Source: Drosophila miranda
Taxonomy: Eukaryota > Arthropoda > Insecta > Diptera > Drosophilidae
Length of the DNA: 64,000 nucleotides
Assembly: GCF_003369915.1 (NCBI RefSeq)
Contig: NC_046674.1
Location: forward strand, 4,774,001 to 4,838,000
Direction: 5' to 3'
A program made the translations under genes and the position numbers. The notes under the pieces were generated by a model. That model was not told the origin of the DNA and did not search any database. It saw only the letters and a list, made by a program, of their open reading frames with translations. Positions 13,713 to 24,060 of the stretch are shown here, one piece after another (the first letter of the stretch is position 1; each line of letters starts with the position of its first letter).

Positions 13713-13964
13713 CACTGAGAGAAAAAGGGGTGGTTTCTTGAATTTATCTAGGAAAAAAGCGGAAAATTTTAGTTGGAAAGCAATTTTTTTTGGTTCAAAA
13801 TAAACTAGATTTAAATATTCTTTTCTTAAGATATTAAAAATTAAAAATAAAAAAAAATAAAAATTACAAATAAAATATGAATATTAAATAAATATTCCCC
13901 GAATTATGCCTGGAATATTTTTTGCAAATTTTCATTAAAAACACATATGATTTTTCTCTCAGTG
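13713..13964. mobile_element. Candidate MITE with 14-bp perfect terminal inverted repeats
   Basis: The segment starts with CACTGAGAGAAAAA (13713-13726) and ends with its exact reverse complement TTTTTCTCTCAGTG (13951-13964). The 224 bp between are strongly AT-rich and have no open frame of note. Size, AT content and inverted ends fit a miniature non-autonomous DNA transposon or foldback element. I do not see an obvious target-site duplication: the flanks are GTGTA on the left and CAGAA on the right. Similar CACTG-n-AAAAA starts appear near 30336 and 33138. The insertion lies in the bab2 intron. Confidence 0.55.
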
Positions 13965-15050
13965 CAGAACACGCAAATCGAACCTTTCCAGCAAATTGCC
14001 TTTGCATAAAGAAAGAAACTGGAGCTTGTAGCATGCCACGCCGGCACACAGCTCCGCTCGGGCGCAGTGCCTCAAGTGGCGCGGAGCCGCCAATAGTGCG
14101 AATGGGTGGCAAGTGCGGCGGCATGCACCATTATGCCCTTCGGAGGAGAGAGAGAGAGAGATCGCTTTGCCCGCTAAGTGCAGCACAAGGATTAGGGGTA
14201 TTCCCCCCCTTTTTCCAGTAGTAGTTGATTGCCAAATTAGAGGCATTTACAGAGAGTCCTTTTTTACGCAGGATTTCCCCTGTTTGCCGCACACACAGAC
14301 ACACAGACAGAGATGATGAGGGTTCTTGATGCGGCACTGTGGCAGAATGGAGGTGGGTAGGATTTTCGGAAACTGTTGCACAAGCATTTCCGAATTATAG
14401 CACGAATTATAATGCCATTTGTGGCAGTTGCACGTTGAAAAACTATGGGAATGTGGGGGGATAATTTTCACTCATTTGGAGTTTTCATTACTACTCTTAT
14501 CTCTGGCTGCCCCTAATTGTGGCAGGCGGCAACATTGTCTTTCAGCTGTGCGCTGGCAAAAGTATCTGCAAGATGCAAGACGCGTACGTGTATCTGTATC
14601 TGTAGCTGTATCTCTGTATCTCTGTGGCTGTGTGGCTGTGCCTGCGTTGTATCTGCTGGTTATAAATATTGTATCTCTTGAGTCTCAGATACGACTCCGT
14701 CTGCCTGCCTGCCCCTCTGTTTGTCTCTGTTTGTAATTGCGTAAACAGACTCGTACATATTTTATTTTATATTTTATTGTTTCGCTCCGCTGCGCTGCGC
14801 CATAAGGGCAGATACCTATAATTTTCTTGTGTCTCTTGTTTCTCTCTCTCTCTCTCTCTCTCAACAGCAGTGGCAGTGCCAGTGGCAGTGGCAGCAACAG
14901 CAGCGGCAGCGGCAACAGAAACGGGCTATGGCAATAATAATCATCATCATCATCATCGTTGGAGTCATTGGAGTCGTAGTCGTCGTCGTCGTCGTCGACG
15001 TTGTTTTTGTCGTCATAAAGACAACAGTCGCCGCGACTGCACTAACGACG

Positions 15051-15052
<2 letters not shown>

Positions 15053-15090
<38 letters not shown>
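15053..15090. repeat. CA microsatellite beside CAT and GTC trinucleotide runs
   Basis: A CA run of about 19 units. Just upstream (14940-15000) are a CAT run and a GTC run, so about 150 bp is simple repeat. Confidence 0.9.
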
Positions 15091-15092
<2 letters not shown>

Positions 15093-18000
15093 TACAGTTA
15101 CTCCCCGTGTGCGTGTGCGTGTGTGTAAGTGCGGAATAAATAAATAAAATGTAACAAAAGGCTGCCCAAATAAATGAAAATATAACAAAACTTAACCCAA
15201 ATACAGCCATCATCATCGTCATAAGGAAAACAAATTGAAGGGAAACGCGAAAGAGAAAGAGAAAGAATAGAGAAAAAGAATGCCAGAGAGAAGTAAGCCG
15301 GAATGGCTGGTATGGCTAGAGGGAAGCAGAAGCAGGAGGAGGCCCTCGAATGGATGGAGGAGATATATGTAGTTTTTGAACTGGGGAAAACCGGAGAAAC
15401 AACATAGATCGGGCAAAGTCCACAAACGAAACCAATTCCGATATCAAATCAAAGACCTCAAAGGTCCTTCTGCCTCGAGCCATAAACCAAAGAATACTTA
15501 TTATTGGCCACCACTAAAGGTGCATATAAAAAAATACAATATTTATACTATAATTACGAGTGGGCTCTTGGCACGTTGTCAGACCATGACTCTGCCCCGC
15601 TAAAATTCCCACCAGATATACGAGCATTATAAAAATTCTATTGTCCCCATACGCAGTCCTCATACGATAATCGTTTTTTTTTTTTAGTTTTGTTTTTTTC
15701 ATTTGGAAAGTCTCTTTAATTAAACAATCACCGTCGGCCTGTAAATCGAGCCGCCAGCGGACACGGAGACGAGGCTCAAAGATGAATTGGCCAAAAGTGG
15801 GGCTATACGGCGTTTTCACTGCGTCATTCAGGGCCTAAATCCGAGTCCGAAATGATATAGAAATAGAATTAGAAAATGTGGGGCGGGTTGGGGGGGGTGT
15901 TGGGTTTGTCGTGGGGATCTTATCAGGTGGAAATCGACGCGACTTAAGATTACACGTACAAATAAATGTTATTATGATTATATTGTTGTATTATTTGCCC
16001 GGGCTCTAGCTCGGGCGATAAGATCTATGTGGGTTTACAGCCCCCCCATTTGTCCATCGCCATGGCCATAAAATAAATTACTTATTTATTTCGAGTGGCC
16101 CCGCCACAAAGCGACACGAAATTCCCTCTTTTCACATACATATATACATACATGTATATATATACAATAAAAATATAAAAAAAAAAATGCCAAGAACAAT
16201 TGCTGCAACATTTTATGGCGGGACTCTGTGGGCCCCCACAAAAAACTAAAGAAATTATCGAAATTGGCTCGTAAATTATAGAATTCTCATATATAATTCC
16301 CATTCCATTCGATTCGATTCGATTCGAGTTGCGGCACTTTGCCTTACGAAATCCTTTAATCTTCATGGGTTAGGGGGGAGGGGGCTCTTACATGCCGTGT
16401 TTTTTATGTGTGACAGATAAGAGGGACTTTTCCACTCTCCTCCTAGGTAAAACCCATCGGAACATAAATTTGATTTATTTCCAAGACTCTCGAATCAATC
16501 AAAATGAGCCTCTAATGAGCCCCAAAAAGACCCGCCGCACCGCACAGGAAACAGCAGCTCTCGAATCTGGGAGATTCTCACGCTGGCCCCAGACCTTTCC
16601 CAGTCCCATTTCCTCTGTAGAAGAGAGTTCAAGCCACCTGCTTAGCATATAGCCCAAATTATGACTAATATTTGGGAGACAAAGAGCGAGCAGCAGCAGC
16701 ACTAGACGCAGCAGAGAGCAGAGAGCAGAGCAGAGCCCGCCCTTGGCGGCTGTCGCACAAGTTTTCCACACACTTCAGGCAATTTCCAGTAATTTTCTTT
16801 TGCAAAAACAATTGGCAAAGCCACGGAGAGCACAAAAGAAGTGGAAGAAAAGGAAAAGTAAATACAAGGAAAAGTCAAGGAACTCTCGCACGAGATGGAG
16901 CCATCTACTTGCTACATTTTGCTGAATGCTGGGTTGCCACAATGCTGCGTGTGTGTCTCCTCACTCTCTGGCGCTCTCGGCATGTCTGTGTGTTCTCTCT
17001 CTCTCTCTCTTTGTGTGACGTTCTGTGAATGAAAGTTTTTCGGCCGGAAGTTGGGGGGCACCAGCCAGCACCAGAGAGAGAGCAGCCCTCTCTCAGAAGT
17101 AAGACACTCTATTAAGTAACAGGCTCTCAGCTCTCTCTCCCCCCTCAGACACCCCACACGCACCATCCATCGCCACCGTCGTCGTCGTCGTCGTCGTCAT
17201 CGTCTGTCTTGAGTCTATATATTTTTTGGCACACACCGAAAGGGGGCTTCCCTCAGTGACGTCGCCACAGATTTTCGGGGCATGTCGGGGGTGGGGCATG
17301 CCAGTGCGAAAACTTCTTCAAGTCTCTGTGCAATTTTGTATGTGTGTGTTTTTGTTTTTATTACCCGAACGAGCGGGCGAACGAGCGTACATTTCTTCTT
17401 GATTTTATTTCTCATTTCATTTCAATAAATTAACAGAAGAAATTCGAGTAAATTGTGTGCAAAAAGATAGCAAACAGGGAGCGGCGACCATCCATTCTCC
17501 TAGTCGTAAAAGGGAAAAGGTTTCTCCTTCTTTGGAGGGGGCCAAACGCTGGCCAAGGAGAAGGAGGAGTGGGGAGGTGGGAGGGCTGGACACCTCTGAT
17601 CACTGGTAATGCCCCCCTGGATAGGCCTACGAATGCACCTTCGGAGGAGAGTCAAGCGTTTCGGTGGAGCTGAAGAATCCATCTCGAATGGGGGAGGCCA
17701 CATTAGGCCACAATTATTTTGCAAATCAAATGCACGAGAGGCAACACACAACAAATCAAATATTTGTCTGCGACTTTTGTTTGCATTTGCCATCAATTTT
17801 TATGGCAATTGTTTATAATTTTGTTGATTCTTCTCCGGCAGCCGCCCCCCTGCCACCCCCCTGCCCACCCTCTCTCTCTTCTTTGTGCCCCACATCGTTG
17901 CTGTGAGTTGTCTTTGGCATTTTGTATGCCCTGCCCGCGTGCATTGTGCAATTTTCGTCATTAGCATTAAATGTTGTTGAATTGTTGAATTATTTTTCAA

Positions 18001-18195
18001 GTCGCTGACGCACTTAATGTCTCTCGACCCTGCCCCCTGCCCCTCCCACCCTGTTGGCTCTTTAGTAAACTGCTTCTTATACAAATAGAAAATCAGCTTT
18101 AATTTGCAATCTAATAGAAATAACAAGACTCGCATCGCATTCGAGGTAAAGACTCTCTCGCGTAAGTCGCTTAAGTCGCCAAAGTCGTTGTCGAT

Positions 18196-18252
18196 TCGAT
18201 TGTTGTTGTTGTTGCTGTTGTTGCTGTTGTTGCTGTTGCTGTTGTTGCTGTG
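18196..18252. repeat. TTG/CTG trinucleotide array
   Basis: A mixed GTT/GCT array, reading as CAA/CAG on the minus strand, in the bab2 intron about 250 bp downstream of the splice donor. It lies beyond the donor and is therefore not coding. Confidence 0.85.
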
Positions 18253-18502
18253 GAGGTAAATGCTAAAATGCATTTCGTTAATATGCATGCACTCGTTGCA
18301 CTGCCTGCCCGTCTGTCCGCCCGGGCGTATGCGCATTATGTAAAGAGCTTTTTCTTCGGTGTGGCGCATGCCCCCTGAGGTCAAGCAGAAACCCAAGGAA
18401 TGGGAACACTTAGAACACACATGTGTACCGCCCCATCTATGGCTTGTATCTTGTATCTTTCTATTCGGTAAGTATCTAAAGATCGAGCGAGCGAGCACTT
18501 AC

Positions 18503-20428
18503 CCTCTCTTCTTCGCGTATCATTTCGGCAATTTCCGGCTTGATTTCCATGTCATCGTGATGCGACGATCCCACCGACGAGGCAGAGGGCACCGAGCCCC
18601 CCACCGCACCGCTGGCCGGGGCAGCGGCGGCGCCGCCTCCATTGCCGCCCGCTGCAGCGGCCGCCAGGGCGCTGGCCATCGCATGCGAGTGGGCCAATTG
18701 GTGCTGGGCCGCCAGCTGTTGGGCGGCTGCCGCCGCTGCATGGTGATGCATGGCCGGTGGTGGGGCCTGCTGGGGCACAGCGGCGGCGGCATGATGTGCG
18801 GCAGCGGCCACTGCGGCGGCCATGTGCGGGGGCAGCGAGGACTGCGATCCGCCCGAAGATCCCCCGCCAGTGGGCGAGTGGAGCAGGGCTCCTGCCGAGC
18901 TGCCGTTGCTGCCCGAGGGGTGGTGGTGCTGGTGCTGGTGCTGGTGGTGGGGTGGCGGTGAGCAGCTGCGGGCCGCGGTGCGGTACGTGCCCGCCGAGGA
19001 GGAGGAGGCCGCCGACGACGACGATGTGCCCACGGCGGCCGTTCCCACGGTGGAGGAGGAGGTTCCTCCGGAGCTGCTGCTCGAGGCCGAGGACGAGGTG
19101 CCTGTGCCCGTGAGGAGGTGCGCCTGCAGCGACTGGGGGTTCGGGGAGGCGAAGGGATTCCTCACGATCGTCGATGTGGGCTGGCTCTGGCCGCTGGGCG
19201 TGACGGCCGTCCGCGGCGACGCCTCGGACTCCACGTCGGGGCGGAGGGTCTCGCCATGCAACGGACTGGGCGTGGCATAGTTGCCGTCCCGCGAGCGCTT
19301 CCTCTGCCGCTGGTTGAGGTCCAGGGCGGTGTCCGCCATGAGTCGGGCCCTCTTCGGCTCGGGGTCCTCGTGATCCTGCCGCAAGATGGCGGCTGCCAGC
19401 TCCTCGTCCTCCTCTTCGTCCTCCCCGTAGACGGACATCCGCTGATCGGGGAGCATGGGGTGCGCGGAGGCGCCGTCGCGACTGGCGCCGGCACTCACCT
19501 CGGCCAGGCCGCGGATCTTCAGGGTCTCGGCGACCTTCAGCAGAGGATTGATCTGGTCCTGGCACACGTTGATCTCCCCCTTGTACATGAACTCGACGAG
19601 GGCCTTGAGGTCCGACCAGTGGACATCCCGCATGATGATGATCGGATGCTGGCAGGGATTGTCGTAGAACAGGGCCTGGAAGTACGGCGAACAGGCGGAG
19701 AGCACCATTTTGTGGGCCTTGATCGACTGCCCCTCGCAGGAGAGGGTCACGTCCACGAAGGACTCGCTCTGCAGCAGCTCGTCGAAGACGTTCGTCAGAT
19801 TCGACTGATAGTTGTTCCACCGCAGGCAGAACTGCTGGTTGTCCGTGGCGCCTCCGCTGACGGGCGGCAGTCGCCGCCTGGCGGGCGCCACCTTCTGGTC
19901 GGGCTTGATGGACTTCACGGGAGTCCGCTCCACCGATCCGCGATCGGGCGATGTCTGTCCGAATTCGAAGAGTGCGGCTGCCGCCAGCTTGTGGCTGGCC
20001 TGCGGCTGTGGCGACACCGGCAGCGATCGGGACTTCTTTGCCTCCAGTTGGAGGCGCAGCTCGGGATCGTCGGGATCCCGCAGTCCCACCACTTCGCTGG
20101 AGGTCAGAGGCCTCGGTGGCGGTGTCAATGGTGGATCTTTGATCAGATTTTGCTTTGGTTCCGCTGCCTCCTCGTCCACATCGTCCATATCGGCCGCTGC
20201 CTTCTCTGTGGCAGGGCCAGTGGCTATGGCCTGTGTCCCTGTGGCTGCCTCTGCGCTGTGTTCCTCCTCTTCGTGGGAGGAGGACTTGGTGTCCCCATCG
20301 TTCTGGGTGGGTGGCTCTGGCGCCCCCTTGGGGTCCTCTGTGGCCGTGGCCATTGTGTAGTCGTTGGCCTCGCAGTCGCCGCTCTCTGACTTTATTTCAA
20401 AGTCCATTATCTGCTTGGTCATGTCCAT
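18503..20428 (-). CDS. bab2: bric-a-brac 2, first coding exon (BTB/POZ transcription factor, 5' part)
   Basis: This exon encodes 642 residues of a nuclear BTB-psq transcription factor that in flies patterns limbs, ovary terminal filaments and abdominal pigmentation. A BTB/POZ domain spans about residues 198-312 (it opens QQFCLRWNNYQSNL and closes with LKIRGLAEVSAG). It follows an acidic, Pro-rich N-terminus and precedes a basic stretch (LNQRQRKRSRDG), Ser runs and Ala/His-rich low complexity. The end, HHDDMEIKPEIAEMIREEER, matches bab2 better than bab1 (from memory, bab1 has DDLEIKPGIAEM). The chosen start is the Met at 20428 (MDMTKQIMDF), because the frame upstream runs without a Met to a splice acceptor at 20548-20549. 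The donor GTAAGT after codon AGG leaves phase 0. The DNA-binding exons lie off the left edge, so the gene is partial here. Confidence 0.88.
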
Positions 20429-20547
20429 TATGTGATAGTATGCTGTGGCAGAGGATTCACTGTACTTGTGGCTGGCTTGCTGGCTGCTCAAAACATCTTT
20501 GAATGCTGGAGCTCTCTGGGTTCTGTGCTGGCAACGGTTTTCGAGCC
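20429..20547 (-). other. bab2: bab2 5' leader in the first coding exon
   Basis: On the minus strand a polypyrimidine tract ends in CTACCTTGCAG, with the AG at plus positions 20549-20548, so the exon begins at 20547. From there to the Met at 20428 the frame is open with no earlier in-frame ATG. If a coding exon existed further upstream the protein could be longer, but a noncoding leader is the simpler reading. Confidence 0.65.
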
Positions 20548-23520
20548 CTGCAAGGTAGTGGGGAAAAAGGTCATTAAATGTCTCTGGAATAGAATCACAT
20601 TTTCTTATTGTATATTTAATGGAATTAACAATTGATTTTCCAAACCCCCCGTCCCCCTCCCCCCAGTAAGGGAATCTCATCGTATCCGTATCTGTATCTC
20701 TGAGTCATAATTCTATTAAATAAGCCTATTAATCTTGCCCCTGCCCCATCCCCAGCCCCAGCCACTGCCTACCCCCATCTGTGCGGAATATTTCCATGAA
20801 TTTCTATTAATTTATGTTTGGAATTCGGCCTGTGCGAAATGTGCTTTATTAGCTAAAAGCTAAGCACACATTTATTTATGTTTAATTTCGGCTTAATTTA
20901 TATTACTCTCCTCGTACTGTGGAAGCCGTTCGGCCCAACCCCCCCCCCCCCCCCTGCCCCCTGCCACCCTGCCCGGCCCGGCCTGCCACAATTATTTGCT
21001 GCACTCTACTGTACTTTAGTGCTTTCTGTGGCTCTGTTTTCTCCACCAAAACGATTGTTGTATCTGCTGCTGTACCTGCTGTATCTACATATATATCTAT
21101 ATCTATATCTATATCTATATCTATTTATTTGTACTTTCAGTGGCAGAGCGGGTCTGTATGTACTTCCCTGCGCACATAGATTTATATTTAATTAAATATT
21201 ATTATTTATGGCTGTGACGAGAGAGAGAGAGAGAGAGGGAGAGATTTGGGAGCGGCGGGTAGCCCCGCAAGTAATTATTATATTTATTTAAATATGTATT
21301 ATTCTCCTTATTTTTTTTTTGTTGTATAATTTTAATTTATTTCGAATGTGTGCGGGTAGGGGAGGGTAGCGGCGGAGTAAAGACTCTGTTGGAGGGAGGG
21401 GGGCGGGGGGATGGGGTATATGTAGTATTTGTTGTGCCTTTCGGGGTGGAAATGTTGCTTTTGCTTTTGCTTTTGCTGCCGTTTCTGCCATCAAATTTAA
21501 TTATATTTATTATTATTGTTATTATAATTCTGCTTTTGCTGCTGCGGCTGCTTCTTCTTATTCGTTCCGTTGCTACTTTTATGTTTATTATTATTTCATT
21601 CCAATTAAATCTTGCGGCTGACGCGACGCGACGCGACGCGACTCCACGAAATGCTATGCCACACGGAGTCGATGTCGTCGCCTGTTATTTGTATACCCTT
21701 TTTGTCAGATAACTAGAGAGAGATAGAGCGAGGGAGCGAGAGAGGAAGGGTATTATGCCTTTGGGCAGATGTTTAAGACACACAGAGAAAGGAAATGGGA
21801 AAAACTGATCGGAATCGGATGGATTCTGGGTACTTTTTGGCCTGAATTCCCTCACAAATGGAAGCTCATGGGATCTCCCCCTAACAACGATCATTTTTCA
21901 AGGGTATCCAGCACTTCGATCCCTCTGTCTTGGCATGTTTTTGGTGTGTTTTTGTTTTTATTGTTTGCTGGAGAACCAGAAACCGAACCAGAGATGGTGC
22001 ACACAACCGGAGACGGAGTCTCGCGTCGAGGGACCACTCCTGGCCCACCCCCCACCCCCCGCGAAAATAAGAAAATACTCGCTCTCTCTCTCTCTCCCGC
22101 CCCCCCCAGTCTCCTCTCTTTCGCTCTTTCTCTCCTTTCTCTGTCTTTGTGGGGCTCCTTCCGCTTTTTCCTTTTCGCCTTTTTGGCAACTTTTGGTTTA
22201 TTGTTATGGCACTTCCCGCCCTTCCCTGCGCCCTGCCCCCACCCCCCCTGTGCCGCTCATTTATTCATGTGTCTGCCACACTGCCATGCCACGCATTAAA
22301 TTTGATGATTCTTTTTTGGACAAAAGTCAGCGCCCAAAAATAAATAAATAACAAAAATAAATGAATAAATTGCCTAAATGCAGAAAGCCTGAGACTCAGA
22401 CCGAAACTGAGACAAAAACTTGTGGAATAGTGGAATTTTCGGCGAAAACTAAGCACAAAATTTGGTGGCGGAGTGGAATTTTTTTATGAACTTGTTTTCT
22501 TGGAAATCTGTATTTTCATTTTTCGTATCAATTTTTTGTGTGTGTTTTCTTTTTGTTTGCCAATTGCTTGGGCACTTCCTGTTGTGGAATCTCAGGAGCA
22601 GCTGCCTCTCCCTCTTCCTCTTATTTATTTTTCTTCTTTTTTTCTATATATATATATTTTGGATAAATAATTTATGTCAGAAAATGGGAAACATGGCAAC
22701 GGCAACGAAACAACTTTTCCTCTGAGCTTTTCAATTATTTATTATTATTTTTTTTTTTTTTTTTTTAGTTATTTATTTAATTTATTTTCGCTTGGGTCCT
22801 CATCTGCACGTGGATGGTGATGGGGGGGAGGCACACACACACACATACACAGAGGTGGGGAAAGGGGGCACAGGGCACACAACGAACAAACGGAGGAACG
22901 GAGAAACGGAGGCACTTTTATATATATTTTATATTGTATTTATTTATTAACGCTTATTTATTATTTATGCAGTCTGTAATAAATTACACAAGCGGCTGCC
23001 ACTTCTCTTCCAGCTGCTGCTGCTGCTGCTGCTGCCTCCTCTCTCAGCTGCCTCAGAATTGTGCTGCCGTGTTTCGTGTCTGTGCCTCTGCTCTCCTACG
23101 AACTCTGTGTGGTACGTGGAAAACTGTTTACAAAACTGTTTTTGGCGCGTGCCACCATGCCACCCACTCGGACGGAGTGGGGGTGCTGCTGCTGCTGCTG
23201 CTGCTCGGAAAAGTTGCTTCTCCTTCGCGTAAGTTTTCTTAATTCCTGGGCTCCCAACTTTGGGGCATAAGATGGAGGAGAGGCAGCAACGGCAACAACA
23301 CTTTTTACGACCTTTTGGGTGGGTGTGGATTGTGTGCTCTGTGGCAGGGACTGTGGCGGGTGCGGGTGCGGGCTCGGGTGGATTGTGTTATAAATTAATA
23401 AATTACAATTTCTTTGGGGAGAAGAAGCCGAGCAAAATGCGCGGAAAATTGTGCGACGCCACTTGATAATGTAAGAAAGGAAAATCGATTTTCATGCAGC
23501 CGACTATTAAGTGCACCCAC
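20548..23520 (-). other. bab2: Probable 5'UTR intron of bab2 (noncoding)
   Basis: No gene is visible here. The stretch holds a poly(C) run near 20940-20955, an ATATCT repeat (21090-21125), a GA run (21221-21242), a TTTTGC repeat (21452-21476), T-rich and CT-rich tracts and CTG runs (23010-23032, 23183-23205). It lies between the leader acceptor and the CAA-rich 5'UTR candidate, so I read it as the intron joining them. Confidence 0.5.
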
Positions 23521-23580
23521 TGTCTCTCACCGTCTCTCACCGTCCCTCACCGTCCCTCACCGTCCCTCACCGTCCCCTCT
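23521..23580. repeat. 10-bp minisatellite carrying splice-donor-like GTGAG on the minus strand
   Basis: Five to six tandem copies of CGTCYCTCAC. On the minus strand each unit reads GACGGTGAG(G/A), which resembles a 5' splice site (CG|GTGAG). It sits just downstream of the CAA-rich 5'UTR candidate of bab2, where a donor would be expected. Confidence 0.85.
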
Positions 23581-24060
23581 CCCTCTCCGACTCTGTCATT
23601 TGTCATTTGTCATAAATAAAACACCATCATTATCATAATAATCGCCAGCACAAGGAAAAAAAACGGAACAAAAAAAAAATAGAGAACATACAACAGTTGC
23701 ACGTACACTTTTGAGGCGCCTCTGGGAGTCGATTGGTTGCTGCGGATCGCTTGAGGATCGCCTGGAGTTCCGTTTAATCGGCCAAAGACTTAATCGAATA
23801 TTTCACCACTTATATTTCTAGTGTTTTTTTTTGCTTTGTTGTTGTTTTTGTTGTTGTTGTTGTTGTGCTTTGATCACTGCATGCAACAAATGCTGCTTGC
23901 AACTTTCGGTTGCCACTCTGTTGTCACTGTTGCACGGTTTCGTTCTCTTGTGTTCTTGTTGTTTTTGTTGTTGTTGTTGCGCCCCAGAAAACGTTGCACT
24001 CACGGCGAAAGTTGAAATTCGAATGAACTCGCGTTGTGTCGGCCGCCTCGTGCAATGAAT
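23581..24060 (-). promoter_or_regulatory. bab2: Candidate bab2 transcription start and 5'UTR exon
   Basis: On the minus strand, from an initiator-like TTCATTC (putative A+1 at 24060) the sequence becomes rich in CAA triplets and short A-rich words, which is typical of Drosophila 5' leaders of developmental regulators (CAA runs at 23955-23978 and 23835-23863). No long sense frame with coding character exists. The DNA upstream is GC-rich with CT/GAGA arrays. A clear single splice donor is not obvious; the repeated GTGAG units at 23521-23580 are candidates. No TATA box was seen at -30. The assignment to bab2 rests on orientation and proximity (about 3.5 kb from the coding exon). Confidence 0.45.

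Larger units (their letters stand above)
1..18502 (-). other. bab2: Left part of the large first coding intron of bab2 (noncoding)
   Basis: This stretch lies directly downstream, in the sense of bab2, of the splice donor at 18502-18497 (GTAAGT on the minus strand). The next bab2 exon should encode the rest of the protein, including the psq-type helix-turn-helix (Bab conserved domain). I looked for peptides of that domain in all reading frames and saw none, so those exons lie beyond the left edge. No other gene is recognisable: long open frames here translate CA/GT, GA/CT, CAG, CAA or poly(G) repeats. Introns of the bab genes in D. melanogaster are known to carry tissue-specific enhancers, so regulatory content is likely but is not demonstrated by anything I can read directly. 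Individual repeats are listed separately. Confidence 0.75.

Noticed and set aside
14829-15222. Short frames translating CA, CAT and GTC repeats
   Set aside because: Pure simple-repeat translation (poly-Thr/His, Val-rich); no gene signals.
18552-20389. Long open frames on both strands overlapping the bab2 exon (for example 423 aa on plus at 19118-20389 and 422 aa on minus at 18552-19820)
   Set aside because: They are shadows of a GC-rich coding exon. The bab2 frame alone has a recognisable BTB domain and proper splice ends.
18503-20428. Assignment of the BTB exon to bab1 or jim lovell
   Set aside because: The BTB sequence and the HDDMEIKPEIAEMIREEER end fit bab2 as I remember it; bab1 differs in both blocks and lov has a very different BTB start. 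This relies on memory, not on a search.
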